Positions 1 through 7,151 of a stretch of DNA of 31,590 bases are shown here, piece by piece. A model generated the notes under the pieces. It had not been told where the DNA came from, searched no databases, and saw only the letters and a program-made list of their open reading frames with translations. How positions within the stretch are numbered: position 1 is the stretch's first letter; every line of letters starts with the position of its first letter. This DNA is from a virus: IMG/VR virus record IMGVR_UViG_3300007734_000567, positions 1-31,590 of that record. One strand, written 5' to 3'. The position numbers and the translations under genes were made by a program.

Positions 1-358
1 GGCGCTCCGTCCGCACAAGTTCAGCCTCTGCCTGGAACGCCCTTCGTTCCTCGGACACTTGCTGAGTCTTGCGGGTGTAGTCTGCTTCTCGGCTGTAGCC
101 CTTTTGGAGTTCTTCAAGCGTGACCTCGACATTCTTGCCGTCAACTTTGACGGTGAATACGGGTGGCTTGTCCTCCTCCTCCTCGGCCTCATCCTCATCA
201 GGCTGTTCCCCATCGGAGTCTTGCAATTCCTCCTCTGGAGCCGCTGAGTCAACTTCCGTCAACTCTTCATGCAACTCAACGTCCTGTTGGTCCCCACCTT
301 CCGATGGCAACATCGCGTCAATCGCACTTGCTGCGTTAGCAATATTTAGGTTATCCAT
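1..358 (-). CDS. Putative phage scaffolding protein, N-terminal part (runs off the left edge)
   Basis: The frame opens with ATG at 358 and stays open to the window edge, so about 119 N-terminal residues are seen. The first ~65 residues are very acidic, with Glu/Asp runs. They are followed by a stretch reading TVKVDGKNVEVTLEELQKGY and then SREADYTRKTQQV. That 'GYSREADYTRKTQ' signature is common in putative scaffold or head-assembly proteins next to phage portal genes, which is the basis of the call. It lies 13 nt after the 84-aa gene in the head operon, where a scaffold before the capsid gene would be expected. Charged, coil-prone composition fits a scaffold. The C-terminal capsid-binding part is outside the window, so the identification rests on motif and position only. 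Confidence 0.6.
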   Translation of the reverse strand, partial: MDNLNIANAASAIDAMLPSEGGDQQDVELHEELTEVDSAAPEEELQDSDGEQPDEDEAEEEEDKPPVFTVKVDGKNVEVTLEELQKGYSREADYTRKTQQVSEERRAFQAEAELVRTER

Positions 359-371
359 GTTTCAGTTCCTT

Positions 372-626
372 TCATTTACGGGTGCGTTCCAATTTCTTAC
401 GCTCCACCCAACCGTTATCGATCATCTTCTTCAGCTCAGTTTTCAACATATCAATGCTTTGCAGCATCGCCCACGCTTGCTCACGTTTTGCAGATTCATC
501 GGGAAGGCTAGACTTCCACTTGTAAACCTGGATATCCTGAAGCTGTTGCAGGGCATTGGTAAAAACCTCGTCTTGGAGCAGTAGCTCTGACTTGTTGCCC
601 TTGCGGATGATGTCTTCCTCGGTCAT
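372..626 (-). CDS. Hypothetical phage protein between portal and scaffold
   Basis: An 84-aa mostly helical, charged protein. The start ATG (626) overlaps the portal stop as ATGA, so translation is probably coupled. It has a central repeat of Leu/Gln helices (LLLQDEVFTNALQQLQDIQ) and a basic C-terminus (ERKKLERTRK). No enzyme motif, signal peptide or membrane segment is visible. Small proteins of this type sit beside portal genes in many phages with this head-gene order, but I do not recognise a named family. A head-assembly role is inferred from position alone. Confidence 0.7.
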   Translation of the reverse strand: MTEEDIIRKGNKSELLLQDEVFTNALQQLQDIQVYKWKSSLPDESAKREQAWAMLQSIDMLKTELKKMIDNGWVERKKLERTRK

Positions 627-2686
627 TGAAAGGTTCCTGGTTGTTGCATTTGTTGCTTGACCATCTCACGGTCAACATTCTGTGCGGCTGTAATCTCAGC
701 CGTACTTATCTGTGTGTTGTACTTCAGTTCCAGCTCGTACTTCTTTAGAGCCATCTCTTGGTACATCTTGTCTCGCGCAAAGTCATCGTCCATCACCATC
801 TTCTGGCGGCTGAGTTCAAGCTCTGCCGCCTTCTTCTGGATGTCAGCTTGAATGCTCTGTGCCTGCACCTGCGCCAGCATCTCCTCTGGCGTTGGCTTGG
901 GTGCTGGTGGTGCTGGCGGCTGGTAGTTGGCGGGTATCTGGTTGAAGAACTGGCTGGGGTCTTTAAAGCCGTTCAACTCCACAATCTTCCGCAATGTGCT
1001 GCTGTACTGCGCTGGCGTCACCAGGGGATTCACCACGCCAAGCTGGGTCAGCACTTCTTGCTGCTTGGCGCTGATCTGCATCAGTGCCGCCACGCGCTCG
1101 TTGGTGTCTCCGTTGCCCATGCCAATGTTGATGGAGCAGTCCATCGCAGCATTCCAGGCTCTCGGATCAATCTGCACAAACTCATTCCGCAGGCGCACCA
1201 TGCGAGCCTTGTCCTGGTGGGTGGTCACCAGGAACAGGATTGACTTAAACAGCTTCCGCATACCTTCAGCCATCAGCCTGGATATCAACTCAATGCGGCC
1301 CTGGCTGGCTGAGATGGTTGCTGCCACTGCCGCCTTGGTGCTGGACTGCAAGGCGTCAGCGTTCAGGCCCATAGCCGCCTTGCTCATGCCAGTACGGTCT
1401 TCACGAATCTGGTCAATGTAGTCCAGCATTGGGAATGCGGCTTGTCCTACAAATGGAGTAGAAAACGGTTGAACCATGCCGGGTGCCCTCATGCGGATGA
1501 TGGCACCTGTCTCGTTGTTCAGTACATCGTCAATGTTGACCTGGCCCTCCACAATGGCAGTCCTTGGGTGGATGCTCTGCGCCAGGCTGTCCAGCGTGTT
1601 TCTTAGGATTTCGATCTTGATCTCCTGCAGGTCATGGGTGATGTCAAAGATGGACATCGCTTCTAATGGGCTGGTGTGTGGCTCGGGGTCGCAGGGGAAG
1701 TCAATGAAGGGAATGTAGCTTGCTGGCAGGTTCCTGAGAATCTTGTAGCCGCTGCCGATGCAGCAGACCTTCCGCAACTCGGGGATACCGTCCTTGTCGT
1801 AATCAACCCGCAAATACGCCTCAACATACAGCACTCGCTCCATCATGGGGTTGGCGCTCTCAACAGAAACACCAAATGCGGTCATGGGCTGACGCGCCAG
1901 GTACTCTTGGTTGGTGTCCAAATCGGTGCTGGTGATGTTCTCCCTCACCTCGTCCTCGTCGTAGCCCAACTCAATCAGTTGCGCCACTGTCGCCATCTGG
2001 CGGTGGGCAATGATGGCTGAGTCATCAAATGACCTAGCCCTACGGTCCAGCAGCAGTTCCTCGGGCGGCACAGACATAATCCGCACCCGCCCACCCTTGA
2101 TCTTTCGCTTGATCTGGACATCGTGCAGCTGGCCCATTGCCTGGTCAGGATAGGTGTTCATCACCATCACATCAGTCTGCTCTTGCATCAAAATCTGCAG
2201 CGTCTGGTCATCAAGTCCAGAATACTCCTCAATGCGGACAGTCTCATCCTCCTCCCACCAGCACTTCATAATCCCGCACTTCCGCACCAAAGAATCCTTG
2301 AAGGTGGCGTAGGTGGTCAGGAAACCGTTGTTGTCAGAGTTAAAGATGAAGTTGCAGTAGTCAGTAGCCTGCTGTGCGTTAGCAACGTCCTCTGGGCCCG
2401 TTGGCACAAACTCAACTGTGTTTTCGCTGCTGAAGAAGATACGCATCAGTGATGGCATCATGGCTGATACTGTGTCTCGCACCTCCATAGCCACCACCTG
2501 AGAGCGCCCCTCCTCCTCGGTGCCGAACAGGTCACCGCGGTAGTACTCAGTACCCTTGGCGCGGATAGGACTCAGGTCAGTGTCAATGTAGCTGACTGCA
2601 TCGGTCAGCTCAATGCTGATGATGCCTTGCAGCTCGTCCAGGTCCATGACCTCAACGGCCTGGGTGTCGGTGTTTAGATTTTCCAT
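623..2686 (-). CDS. Portal protein
   Basis: The dodecameric vertex ring through which DNA enters the head and to which the tail connector binds. The reading frame is about 690 residues, within the size range of P22-like portals. Support: an N-terminal helical region with RDTVSAMMPSLMRIFFSSEN; a middle part with ADALQSSTKAAVAATISASQ-like clip/stem helices; a Gln/Ala/Lys-rich C-terminal coiled coil (EEMLAQVQAQSIQADIQKKA) like a barrel; and a place between terminase and scaffold genes. The frame extends to a TTG at 2707, but ATG 2686 has AAGGA six bases upstream and is preferred (687 aa); ATG 2692 is the alternative. The stop overlaps the next start. Confidence 0.85.
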   Translation of the reverse strand: MENLNTDTQAVEVMDLDELQGIISIELTDAVSYIDTDLSPIRAKGTEYYRGDLFGTEEEGRSQVVAMEVRDTVSAMMPSLMRIFFSSENTVEFVPTGPEDVANAQQATDYCNFIFNSDNNGFLTTYATFKDSLVRKCGIMKCWWEEDETVRIEEYSGLDDQTLQILMQEQTDVMVMNTYPDQAMGQLHDVQIKRKIKGGRVRIMSVPPEELLLDRRARSFDDSAIIAHRQMATVAQLIELGYDEDEVRENITSTDLDTNQEYLARQPMTAFGVSVESANPMMERVLYVEAYLRVDYDKDGIPELRKVCCIGSGYKILRNLPASYIPFIDFPCDPEPHTSPLEAMSIFDITHDLQEIKIEILRNTLDSLAQSIHPRTAIVEGQVNIDDVLNNETGAIIRMRAPGMVQPFSTPFVGQAAFPMLDYIDQIREDRTGMSKAAMGLNADALQSSTKAAVAATISASQGRIELISRLMAEGMRKLFKSILFLVTTHQDKARMVRLRNEFVQIDPRAWNAAMDCSINIGMGNGDTNERVAALMQISAKQQEVLTQLGVVNPLVTPAQYSSTLRKIVELNGFKDPSQFFNQIPANYQPPAPPAPKPTPEEMLAQVQAQSIQADIQKKAAELELSRQKMVMDDDFARDKMYQEMALKKYELELKYNTQISTAEITAAQNVDREMVKQQMQQPGTFQ

Positions 2687-2701
2687 GCTCATTCCTTGAT
2701 A

Positions 2702-2726
2702 CCCCAAAAATACAAATCTCTTGGGG
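2702..2726 (-). other. Small stem-loop just upstream of the portal ribosome binding site
   Basis: In the 67-bp gap upstream of the portal gene, CCCCAA (2702-2707) and TTGGGG (2721-2726) form a 6-bp inverted repeat with a 13-nt AT-rich loop. On the minus-strand transcript it lies directly before the AAGGA that serves ATG 2686. It could modulate portal translation or be a processing site. There is no T-run placing it as a terminator. Weak evidence. Confidence 0.3.
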
Positions 2727-2753
2727 ATTGATTTTCGCTGAATTCAAATTGAC

Positions 2754-3440
2754 TCATTGAAACCAAACCTTCGCATACTCAGGACGATTTAACTCAATCC
2801 AAGGTTTAGCCGCCAGCGTCAGCGCATATGCATCTCGGCCTATGGTGCTGCTGCCAATGTGATGCACATAGCTGGCACTCAAAAAATGCTTGTAGCCCTT
2901 CTTCGCCAAATCAATGCAGATGACATCATCGCTGAAGTAATTGATGGGCGGGAACTGGCAATCTTCAAACGCCTCTGAACTCATCCAAGCAAATATCGGA
3001 CTCACGACAGACAACTGCTTGACAAATGACTCATGGTTGAATTTCATGCCGTTGAGTTTCTCACCATCATTGAACCTAATATTCTGGATTGGCCTCACGG
3101 CATCAGACCTGGACGCCACCAGGCCAGGGTTCTGCTGCAGCTCATTGCAAATCGCCACATCATCCAGCAGCACCCGGTAGCTGCTGGGCGTCAAAACAAT
3201 ATCGTCATTGGCTATCACCACAGCATCATGCCCATCACTGAGTGCTTTGCGGATAACTGCGTTGTAATCATCACCAAAGTTGCTGGCATCACCAAACACC
3301 AGTGTGCAGTTGTAACCATCAATCACCCTCTCTGGCCCCTTCAGATACACCTGGACATCAGGCGCGTACTGCCTGATGCTCTCCAATAGCACGGGTAAAC
3401 CCCTGCCGTGGACGGTGCTGATGACAATGGGAGGGTTCAT
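2754..3440 (-). CDS. Glycosyltransferase, GT-A (family 2-like)
   Basis: A 228-aa protein that starts with a short Rossmann-like strand (IVISTVHGRGLPVLLESIRQ). The segment AVVIANDDIVLTPSSYRVLL has the DD pair expected of the metal- and nucleotide-sugar-binding DxD site, at about residues 95-105. A second acidic pair is in INYFSDDVICIDLAKKGY, as in the acceptor/catalytic loop of GT-A enzymes. No membrane segment. ATG 3440 overlaps the preceding stop (ATGA), so it is expressed with the terminase-portal operon. A small glycosyltransferase inside a head operon could modify virion proteins or a host structure; the substrate cannot be told from sequence. Confidence 0.7.
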   Translation of the reverse strand: MNPPIVISTVHGRGLPVLLESIRQYAPDVQVYLKGPERVIDGYNCTLVFGDASNFGDDYNAVIRKALSDGHDAVVIANDDIVLTPSSYRVLLDDVAICNELQQNPGLVASRSDAVRPIQNIRFNDGEKLNGMKFNHESFVKQLSVVSPIFAWMSSEAFEDCQFPPINYFSDDVICIDLAKKGYKHFLSASYVHHIGSSTIGRDAYALTLAAKPWIELNRPEYAKVWFQ

Positions 3441-3877
3441 TCCAGCTCGGTGTCCATTTCCTCGTCTTCAACAATCCATGCATCGCAAGTTCTGCTGGAC
3501 GCACACTTAAAATCAAATATCTCGCAGTACCCCAAGTCGCCACCCTCAATCACTGCCCAGGGGTCACCCTCATCACCAATGCCCTCGGCAATGCAGGATT
3601 CAATCTCATCGCTTTGATTAAACGCAGAGCAGTTACCGCAACGGCTCTGCTTTGCGTCCTTGGCGCTGACATCCCACTTTTCTGCCTTACGCATCCAAAA
3701 CTCGGTGTTGGGCAGCTTGGGATTCTCAGGACCGTATGCCGCCTTGGTAATCGCCTTCTCACGATTCTTTAGATTCAGCGTCACATCCTGAGTTGCCTCT
3801 GGACAACTATCACCAGGCTCCTTACCGCCCATGATAATCATCACGGCGTGTTTCATTTCCTTGGGTACGGTTCTCAT
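3437..3877 (-). CDS. Cysteine-rich phage protein, probably metal-binding
   Basis: A 146-aa acidic protein. Its C-terminal half carries six cysteines: C80 and C83 (RCGNCSAFN), C95, C118 (GYCEIF), C125 and C131 (FKCASSRTCDAW). The spacing and the final 'CxAW' resemble small Cys-cluster proteins known from many aquatic phage genomes, where zinc or iron-sulfur binding has been assumed. C25 lies apart in a less conserved N-terminus. It sits in a chain of ATGA overlaps between the DUF6496-like gene and the glycosyltransferase gene. Function unknown; metal binding is inferred from the cysteines only. Confidence 0.65.
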   Translation of the reverse strand: MRTVPKEMKHAVMIIMGGKEPGDSCPEATQDVTLNLKNREKAITKAAYGPENPKLPNTEFWMRKAEKWDVSAKDAKQSRCGNCSAFNQSDEIESCIAEGIGDEGDPWAVIEGGDLGYCEIFDFKCASSRTCDAWIVEDEEMDTELE

Positions 3878-4032
3878 TTCATGCCCTTCTTCATTTTCTG
3901 TGCCTCGGACATAGCAATGGCAACGGCCTGGTCACGGGTCTTCACCTTCTGACCGGAGCTGCTCATCAGCTTCTTGTTTTTGTACTCGCCCATCACCTTT
4001 GCAATTTTCTTGGTTGCTGCTGTAAATTTCAT
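3874..4032 (-). CDS. Small basic DUF6496-like protein
   Basis: A 52-aa lysine-rich protein (MKFTAATKKIAKVMGEYKNK at the start). It contains a pattern 'KVMxEYKxxxLxSxSGxKVxxRxQAVAIAxSEA' that I recognise from the short DUF6496 family found in phages and bacteria. Its ATG (4032) overlaps the terminase stop, and its TGA overlaps the next ATG, so it is tightly coupled on both sides. The basic charge would suit nucleic acid or head-protein contact, but no function is established. Confidence 0.75.
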   Translation of the reverse strand: MKFTAATKKIAKVMGEYKNKKLMSSSGQKVKTRDQAVAIAMSEAQKMKKGMK

Positions 4033-5435
4033 GCTGCCCTCGTTAGGTTACGTCTAATACCCTGCCCCCACTTAGTACCGCCAAAGCTGCCATACATCGC
4101 AGTTCCCGCATCGCTGGCAAAGGTCAAGCAGAATGCGTCTGCTTTATCGGGTGACGCCAGGCCACGCTTGCGAATCTCGTCTTTACCCTCAATCTGAATC
4201 TTCCCACTGCTGGTGAAGAAGTACCGCACTGTCGCCAGTTCAGCAATTAGACTCTCATCCTTGGGAATCTTGCAGTCTCGCTTCTCCAGCCAAGCCTTAG
4301 CCTTGTGCCACAGTTCAGCCTTCAGATTCCGATACGTACTCCCCAATGCCGGGGATTCTGCCACATTGATGCCAATTGCTGGTAACTTTAATTCACGCAG
4401 CCTGTCTACCACCCCAGCACCCAACCCAATGCTGTCCACCATGATCTCATGGGGACGCTGGCTTGGCTGCAGCGCCTGGTACTCTGCCATCACAGCACCA
4501 GTGAGCTGCATCAGGTCCAGATTCTTCCAGGTCTTGATCTCAGTTATCACATTCCCCTGACGCTTGCACAGTGCTGATCTGTCGCTCCCAAACCGCGCAA
4601 CGTCCAGCCCCCACACCACACTGGCAATGGGACTCATGGCAACATCTCGGTTGGTTGCCGCCTCCAACAACTCCATCGGTATCACGGTGTCGTCATCACT
4701 GCGCGGAAACTCACCCAGAACCCGTATCCGATAGGCATTGGACTCCTCGCCGTAGCGCACCTTCATCTCCTCCATGTACGCGTCTGACACCCTTGGGCTG
4801 TCGGCGCAGCTCACCTTCATTGTCACCCAGTCATCCTTGAGGCGATTGTGCGTATCAAAGAAGAAACCGCTGCTGCGTACCGGGTTACCTAGTAACAAAG
4901 TTACAGCCTTGTGGCCCGACATACTGCCAGCTGCCGCCTCAAACACCTGCTCGGGGATACCGCTGGCCTCATCAGCCACCAGCATCACATTCTCACTGTG
5001 TACCCCCTGCAGCGCCTCAGGCTGCTCTGCTCGTGATGTCCTGGCGCTGACAAACGCCTCAGTGGGTGCCTCCTTCACCTCAATGCGGTCCTGCTTCACC
5101 TCCAGCTGCTCCTGCAATGTTGGGGGTAGCGCCTTGACCCAGCGCTTCAGTTCAGCAAACAGGGCGTCATACAGCTGGCTGCTGGTGGGGGCGGTAACCA
5201 CAATCTTCACCGGAAACCGTAGCAGCAGATACCAGATGATGGCCCAGCTTGCCGCTGTACTCTTGCCTACGCCATGCCCGGACCTAACGCTGATGCGCCT
5301 GTTGTTGGCGGCAATGTGTTTAAGGAACTCCTCCTGCCAGGGGTCAGGCTTAACGCCAAGCACCTCCTTGACAAACAGCACTGGGTTGTTTTTATACAGT
5401 TTGGCAAAGGCGAGGAACGGGTTAGCGTCAGTCAT
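4029..5435 (-). CDS. terL: Terminase large subunit (packaging ATPase and nuclease)
   Basis: The motor that cuts concatemeric DNA and pumps it into the prohead through the portal. The 468-aa protein has a Walker A loop GHGVGKS (residues 53-59) and a Walker B strand MLVADEA with D155/E156. Coupling residues around LLGNP (181-185) follow. The C-terminal RNase H-like nuclease has acidic residues D278 (GLDVARFGSD), D334 (IMVDSIGLGAGVVD) and D433 (SPDKADAF). Length is typical of the family. It starts at ATG 5435 after a long structured gap downstream of the small subunit, with only a weak ribosome site. The stop overlaps the next ATG. Confidence 0.95.
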   Translation of the reverse strand: MTDANPFLAFAKLYKNNPVLFVKEVLGVKPDPWQEEFLKHIAANNRRISVRSGHGVGKSTAASWAIIWYLLLRFPVKIVVTAPTSSQLYDALFAELKRWVKALPPTLQEQLEVKQDRIEVKEAPTEAFVSARTSRAEQPEALQGVHSENVMLVADEASGIPEQVFEAAAGSMSGHKAVTLLLGNPVRSSGFFFDTHNRLKDDWVTMKVSCADSPRVSDAYMEEMKVRYGEESNAYRIRVLGEFPRSDDDTVIPMELLEAATNRDVAMSPIASVVWGLDVARFGSDRSALCKRQGNVITEIKTWKNLDLMQLTGAVMAEYQALQPSQRPHEIMVDSIGLGAGVVDRLRELKLPAIGINVAESPALGSTYRNLKAELWHKAKAWLEKRDCKIPKDESLIAELATVRYFFTSSGKIQIEGKDEIRKRGLASPDKADAFCLTFASDAGTAMYGSFGGTKWGQGIRRNLTRAA

Positions 5436-5484
5436 ATTTCACATTATGCATTTTTTTATTTTTTTTGGGAAACGGGTTGCGTTA

Positions 5485-5559
5485 GGCGGGTGGCGGGGGG
5501 GATGGCGTTTGGTGTGTGGCGGGTGGCGGGTGGCGTTTGGCGTTTGGCGGGTGGCGTTT
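5485..5559. repeat. Tandem 7-bp repeat array between terS and terL
   Basis: Eight consecutive heptads of the form GGCGKKT run from 5504 to 5559: GGCGTTT, GGTGTGT, GGCGGGT twice, GGCGTTT twice, GGCGGGT and GGCGTTT. Two more related units begin at 5485 before a run of seven Gs. The array is purely G/T-rich on the plus strand, with a strong strand bias, and is bordered by T-runs on both sides. Open frames crossing it on either strand are low-complexity and not credible genes. It is part of the 407-bp gap 5436-5842. Iteron, packaging site or G-rich structural element are all possible. Confidence 0.85.
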
Positions 5560-5596
5560 TATTTTTTTCGGTAGGTGTTTGGCTCTGCAACTGTCG

Positions 5597-5710
5597 CCCC
5601 CCGCCAAGCGCCGGGACGGGGGGGGTCGGCGCGGCTGGCGGCTGGGAGCAGCGCCAGACGCCCCGCGGCTGCGCTCGAGCGCCTGTCGGCAGGCACCTGG
5701 CGCTGCAGCC
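5597..5710. other. GC-rich nested inverted repeats
   Basis: A GC-rich island unlike the flanking sequence. It holds a stem with arms 5640-5657 and 5697-5710 (GGCTG...CAGCGCCAG against CTGGCGCTGCAGCC, with a 4-nt bulge). Inside are a perfect 12-bp palindrome GCGCTCGAGCGC (5671-5682) and a hairpin GCCTG-TCGG-CAGGC (5681-5694). A C-run (5597-5602) can also pair with the G-run near 5628-5635. No credible coding sequence is present. Such structure beside terminase genes and DnaA boxes suggests an origin or packaging initiation site. Confidence 0.55.
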
Positions 5711-5784
5711 ACCAAAAGCGTACAAAGTGGCACTTATGCACCGAATGCTTAATACAACGACCATTATGTTAACAAGCAAATGGC

Positions 5785-5872
5785 TTATCCACAGCCTATA
5801 CAAGCGTTTTCGTCAAAAGGTGTAGTTATCCACAGGACGCTGTCATAAAGAGGGTGTTTCGCCTGTGGACAA
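5785..5872. promoter_or_regulatory. Cluster of DnaA boxes, candidate replication origin
   Basis: Two perfect matches to the bacterial DnaA box TTATCCACA lie on the plus strand at 5785-5793 and 5826-5834. A one-mismatch box (TTGTCCACA) lies on the minus strand at 5864-5872, just inside the 3' end of the small terminase gene. The 60 bp to the left are AT-richer, and further left lie the inverted repeats and heptads. The combination is what a DnaA-dependent origin looks like. A function for host DnaA here is inference. Confidence 0.55.
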
Positions 5873-6277
5873 GTCCTCGACCACTTCAAGCTGGCGCAGC
5901 GCGTCCAGGCGCAGATTGCCGATGTTGACCGTCACCGCTGCCTGTTTTGCGCCGTACGTCTTCGCGTCCCACCTCTCGGCGAGCCACTGGCGCGTCCTGA
6001 TGCGGTGCAGCGGCTTGCTCGGGTTGTCGTCCTCGATGGCGTCCGCAATGTCCAATGTCTGAGCTGCGAGGAAACTTGCCGCCTCCACCCGCGCGCGCGT
6101 AATTATAGGCTCGTAGTCATTCTCGTCTATCCACTTGTCCAATCCACGCCTTCCGATACCCAGCTCCCGGCAGATGTCGGCCTTGGACTTGCCCACCTCA
6201 AACATGGACAGGACGATCTCGCTGTCAATGTCCTCCAGCAGCGTAACGTCTTGTCGTACTTTCGGGTTCCCTGGCAT
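5843..6277 (-). CDS. terS: Terminase small subunit
   Basis: The DNA-recognition partner of the large terminase. The N-terminal third has a helix-turn-helix: SMFEVGKSKADICRELGIGR followed by RGLDKWI. Then comes a helical core, ARVEAASFLAAQTLDIADAI, and the family-like stretch PLHRIRTRQWLAERWDAKTY, as in Sf6/P22-type small subunits. The frame extends to TTG 6292, but ATG 6277 has GGAG seven bases upstream and is preferred (144 aa). It lies upstream of terL with an unusually long 407-bp gap between them that may hold the site it binds. Confidence 0.85.
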   Translation of the reverse strand: MPGNPKVRQDVTLLEDIDSEIVLSMFEVGKSKADICRELGIGRRGLDKWIDENDYEPIITRARVEAASFLAAQTLDIADAIEDDNPSKPLHRIRTRQWLAERWDAKTYGAKQAAVTVNIGNLRLDALRQLEVVEDLSTGETPSL

Positions 6278-6357
6278 CAGAACGCTCCACAATCGTTTTA
6301 ACCTGCACTAAGCACCACCAGGCTCACATTGCCCTTGCAGCGCCACCTGAGTCCATT

Positions 6358-7014
6358 TTAGCGGCTTACTGGAGCCTTCATCGCTTTGGCGTGGTCAAAG
6401 TTGAACAACGGGTTGCTCAACTCACCTGACAGGTCAATGTCGGAGTCTGGCAGGTCATCAAAACCTGTGGCACCACCGCCAGCCGCAATCCTGGTCATCC
6501 TTGTACCTGGTAGTAATGCCTTGGCCTTCATGATATCCTTGATCACATCCGATTCCAATAATAACTCTAACTCCTCCATCGACCATATATGTCGGTTACT
6601 TAACTCGGGTCTGAACTGTTGATAATATATTGCATCGTTGTGAGTTTGCACCACCACCATAATGCTCTTGTCTTGCATCACCCACTCAACCGCATTGATC
6701 TCTGGTTTCTCTTCAATATTATTATCAACCGCCCAGGCGTCAAGTACACCATAGCCTTTGATCATTCCCGCTACGGCCTTCTCCATTTTCTCAATGTCCC
6801 TGTCCCGCTGGGCATTGAAGACTCGCTCTAGCTGCTGGGTCAGCTTGAGCCGCAAGTTGGCATCCACCAACATCTCAATGCGCTTCGTTCCCCACCTAGC
6901 GTCATGCTCTTGCTTGACCCGGTCAAGCCTAGCCACCAAAGACTCAGCTTTCACCTGGAACTCGTCTAGCAGAAAGTTAGACCCTTCATCCACCACCAAT
7001 TGTGCTTTTGCCAT
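6358..7014 (-). CDS. Hypothetical helical phage protein
   Basis: A 218-aa protein, not recognised. The N-terminal ~110 residues are predominantly charged helix (AESLVARLDRVKQEHDARW; QQLERVFNAQRDRDIEKMEK), likely coiled coil. A central ~40-residue segment (VEWVMQDKSIMVVVQTHNDA) looks like a small alpha/beta unit, and the C-terminus is Gly/Asp-rich. ATG 7014 has GGGG eight bases upstream. Its 5' end overlaps one copy of the iteron-like repeat that fills the gap to the primase-helicase, so it may be controlled by whatever binds there. It lies between the replication and packaging genes. Function unknown. Confidence 0.7.
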   Translation of the reverse strand: MAKAQLVVDEGSNFLLDEFQVKAESLVARLDRVKQEHDARWGTKRIEMLVDANLRLKLTQQLERVFNAQRDRDIEKMEKAVAGMIKGYGVLDAWAVDNNIEEKPEINAVEWVMQDKSIMVVVQTHNDAIYYQQFRPELSNRHIWSMEELELLLESDVIKDIMKAKALLPGTRMTRIAAGGGATGFDDLPDSDIDLSGELSNPLFNFDHAKAMKAPVSR

Positions 7015-7143
7015 TTGTGCTGCCCCATTTGTACATTTCGATCCGAACAGAACAAATGGTCAAGTGTTATACCCTTGACCCCATTTGTACTGCTTTTTTC
7101 CGAACAAATCGTCTACCATTTGTACGATTTGTACCATTTGTTC
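7011..7143. repeat. Iteron-like array, eight copies of CCATTTGTAC
   Basis: Eight copies of a 10-bp motif close to CCATTTGTAC occur at 7011, 7025, 7050 (inverted), 7081, 7102 (inverted), 7116, 7125 and 7134. Five mismatch the consensus at one or two positions (7011, 7050, 7102, 7125, 7134). The last three start exactly 9 bp apart and overlap by one base. Copies at 7050 and 7081 are part of a larger imperfect inverted repeat (GAACAAATGGTCAAG against CTTGACCCCATTTGTAC). The 137-bp gap 7015-7151 is otherwise empty. Immediately adjacent is the primase-helicase gene, so a Rep-binding origin or a multi-site operator is likely. Confidence 0.8.
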
Positions 7144-7151
7144 TTTTTGCC

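Noticed and set aside
758-2452. Several open frames on the plus strand across the portal gene
   Set aside because: Antisense shadows of a clear portal frame; His/Leu-rich products without motifs.
4774-5825. Plus- and minus-strand open frames across the terL 5' end and the terS-terL gap
   Set aside because: Low-complexity products made of the 7-bp repeats and GC-rich inverted repeats, with no gene-like starts.
7011-7143. CRISPR array
   Set aside because: Repeats are only ~10 bp, occur in both orientations and with uneven spacing, and no cas genes are present.
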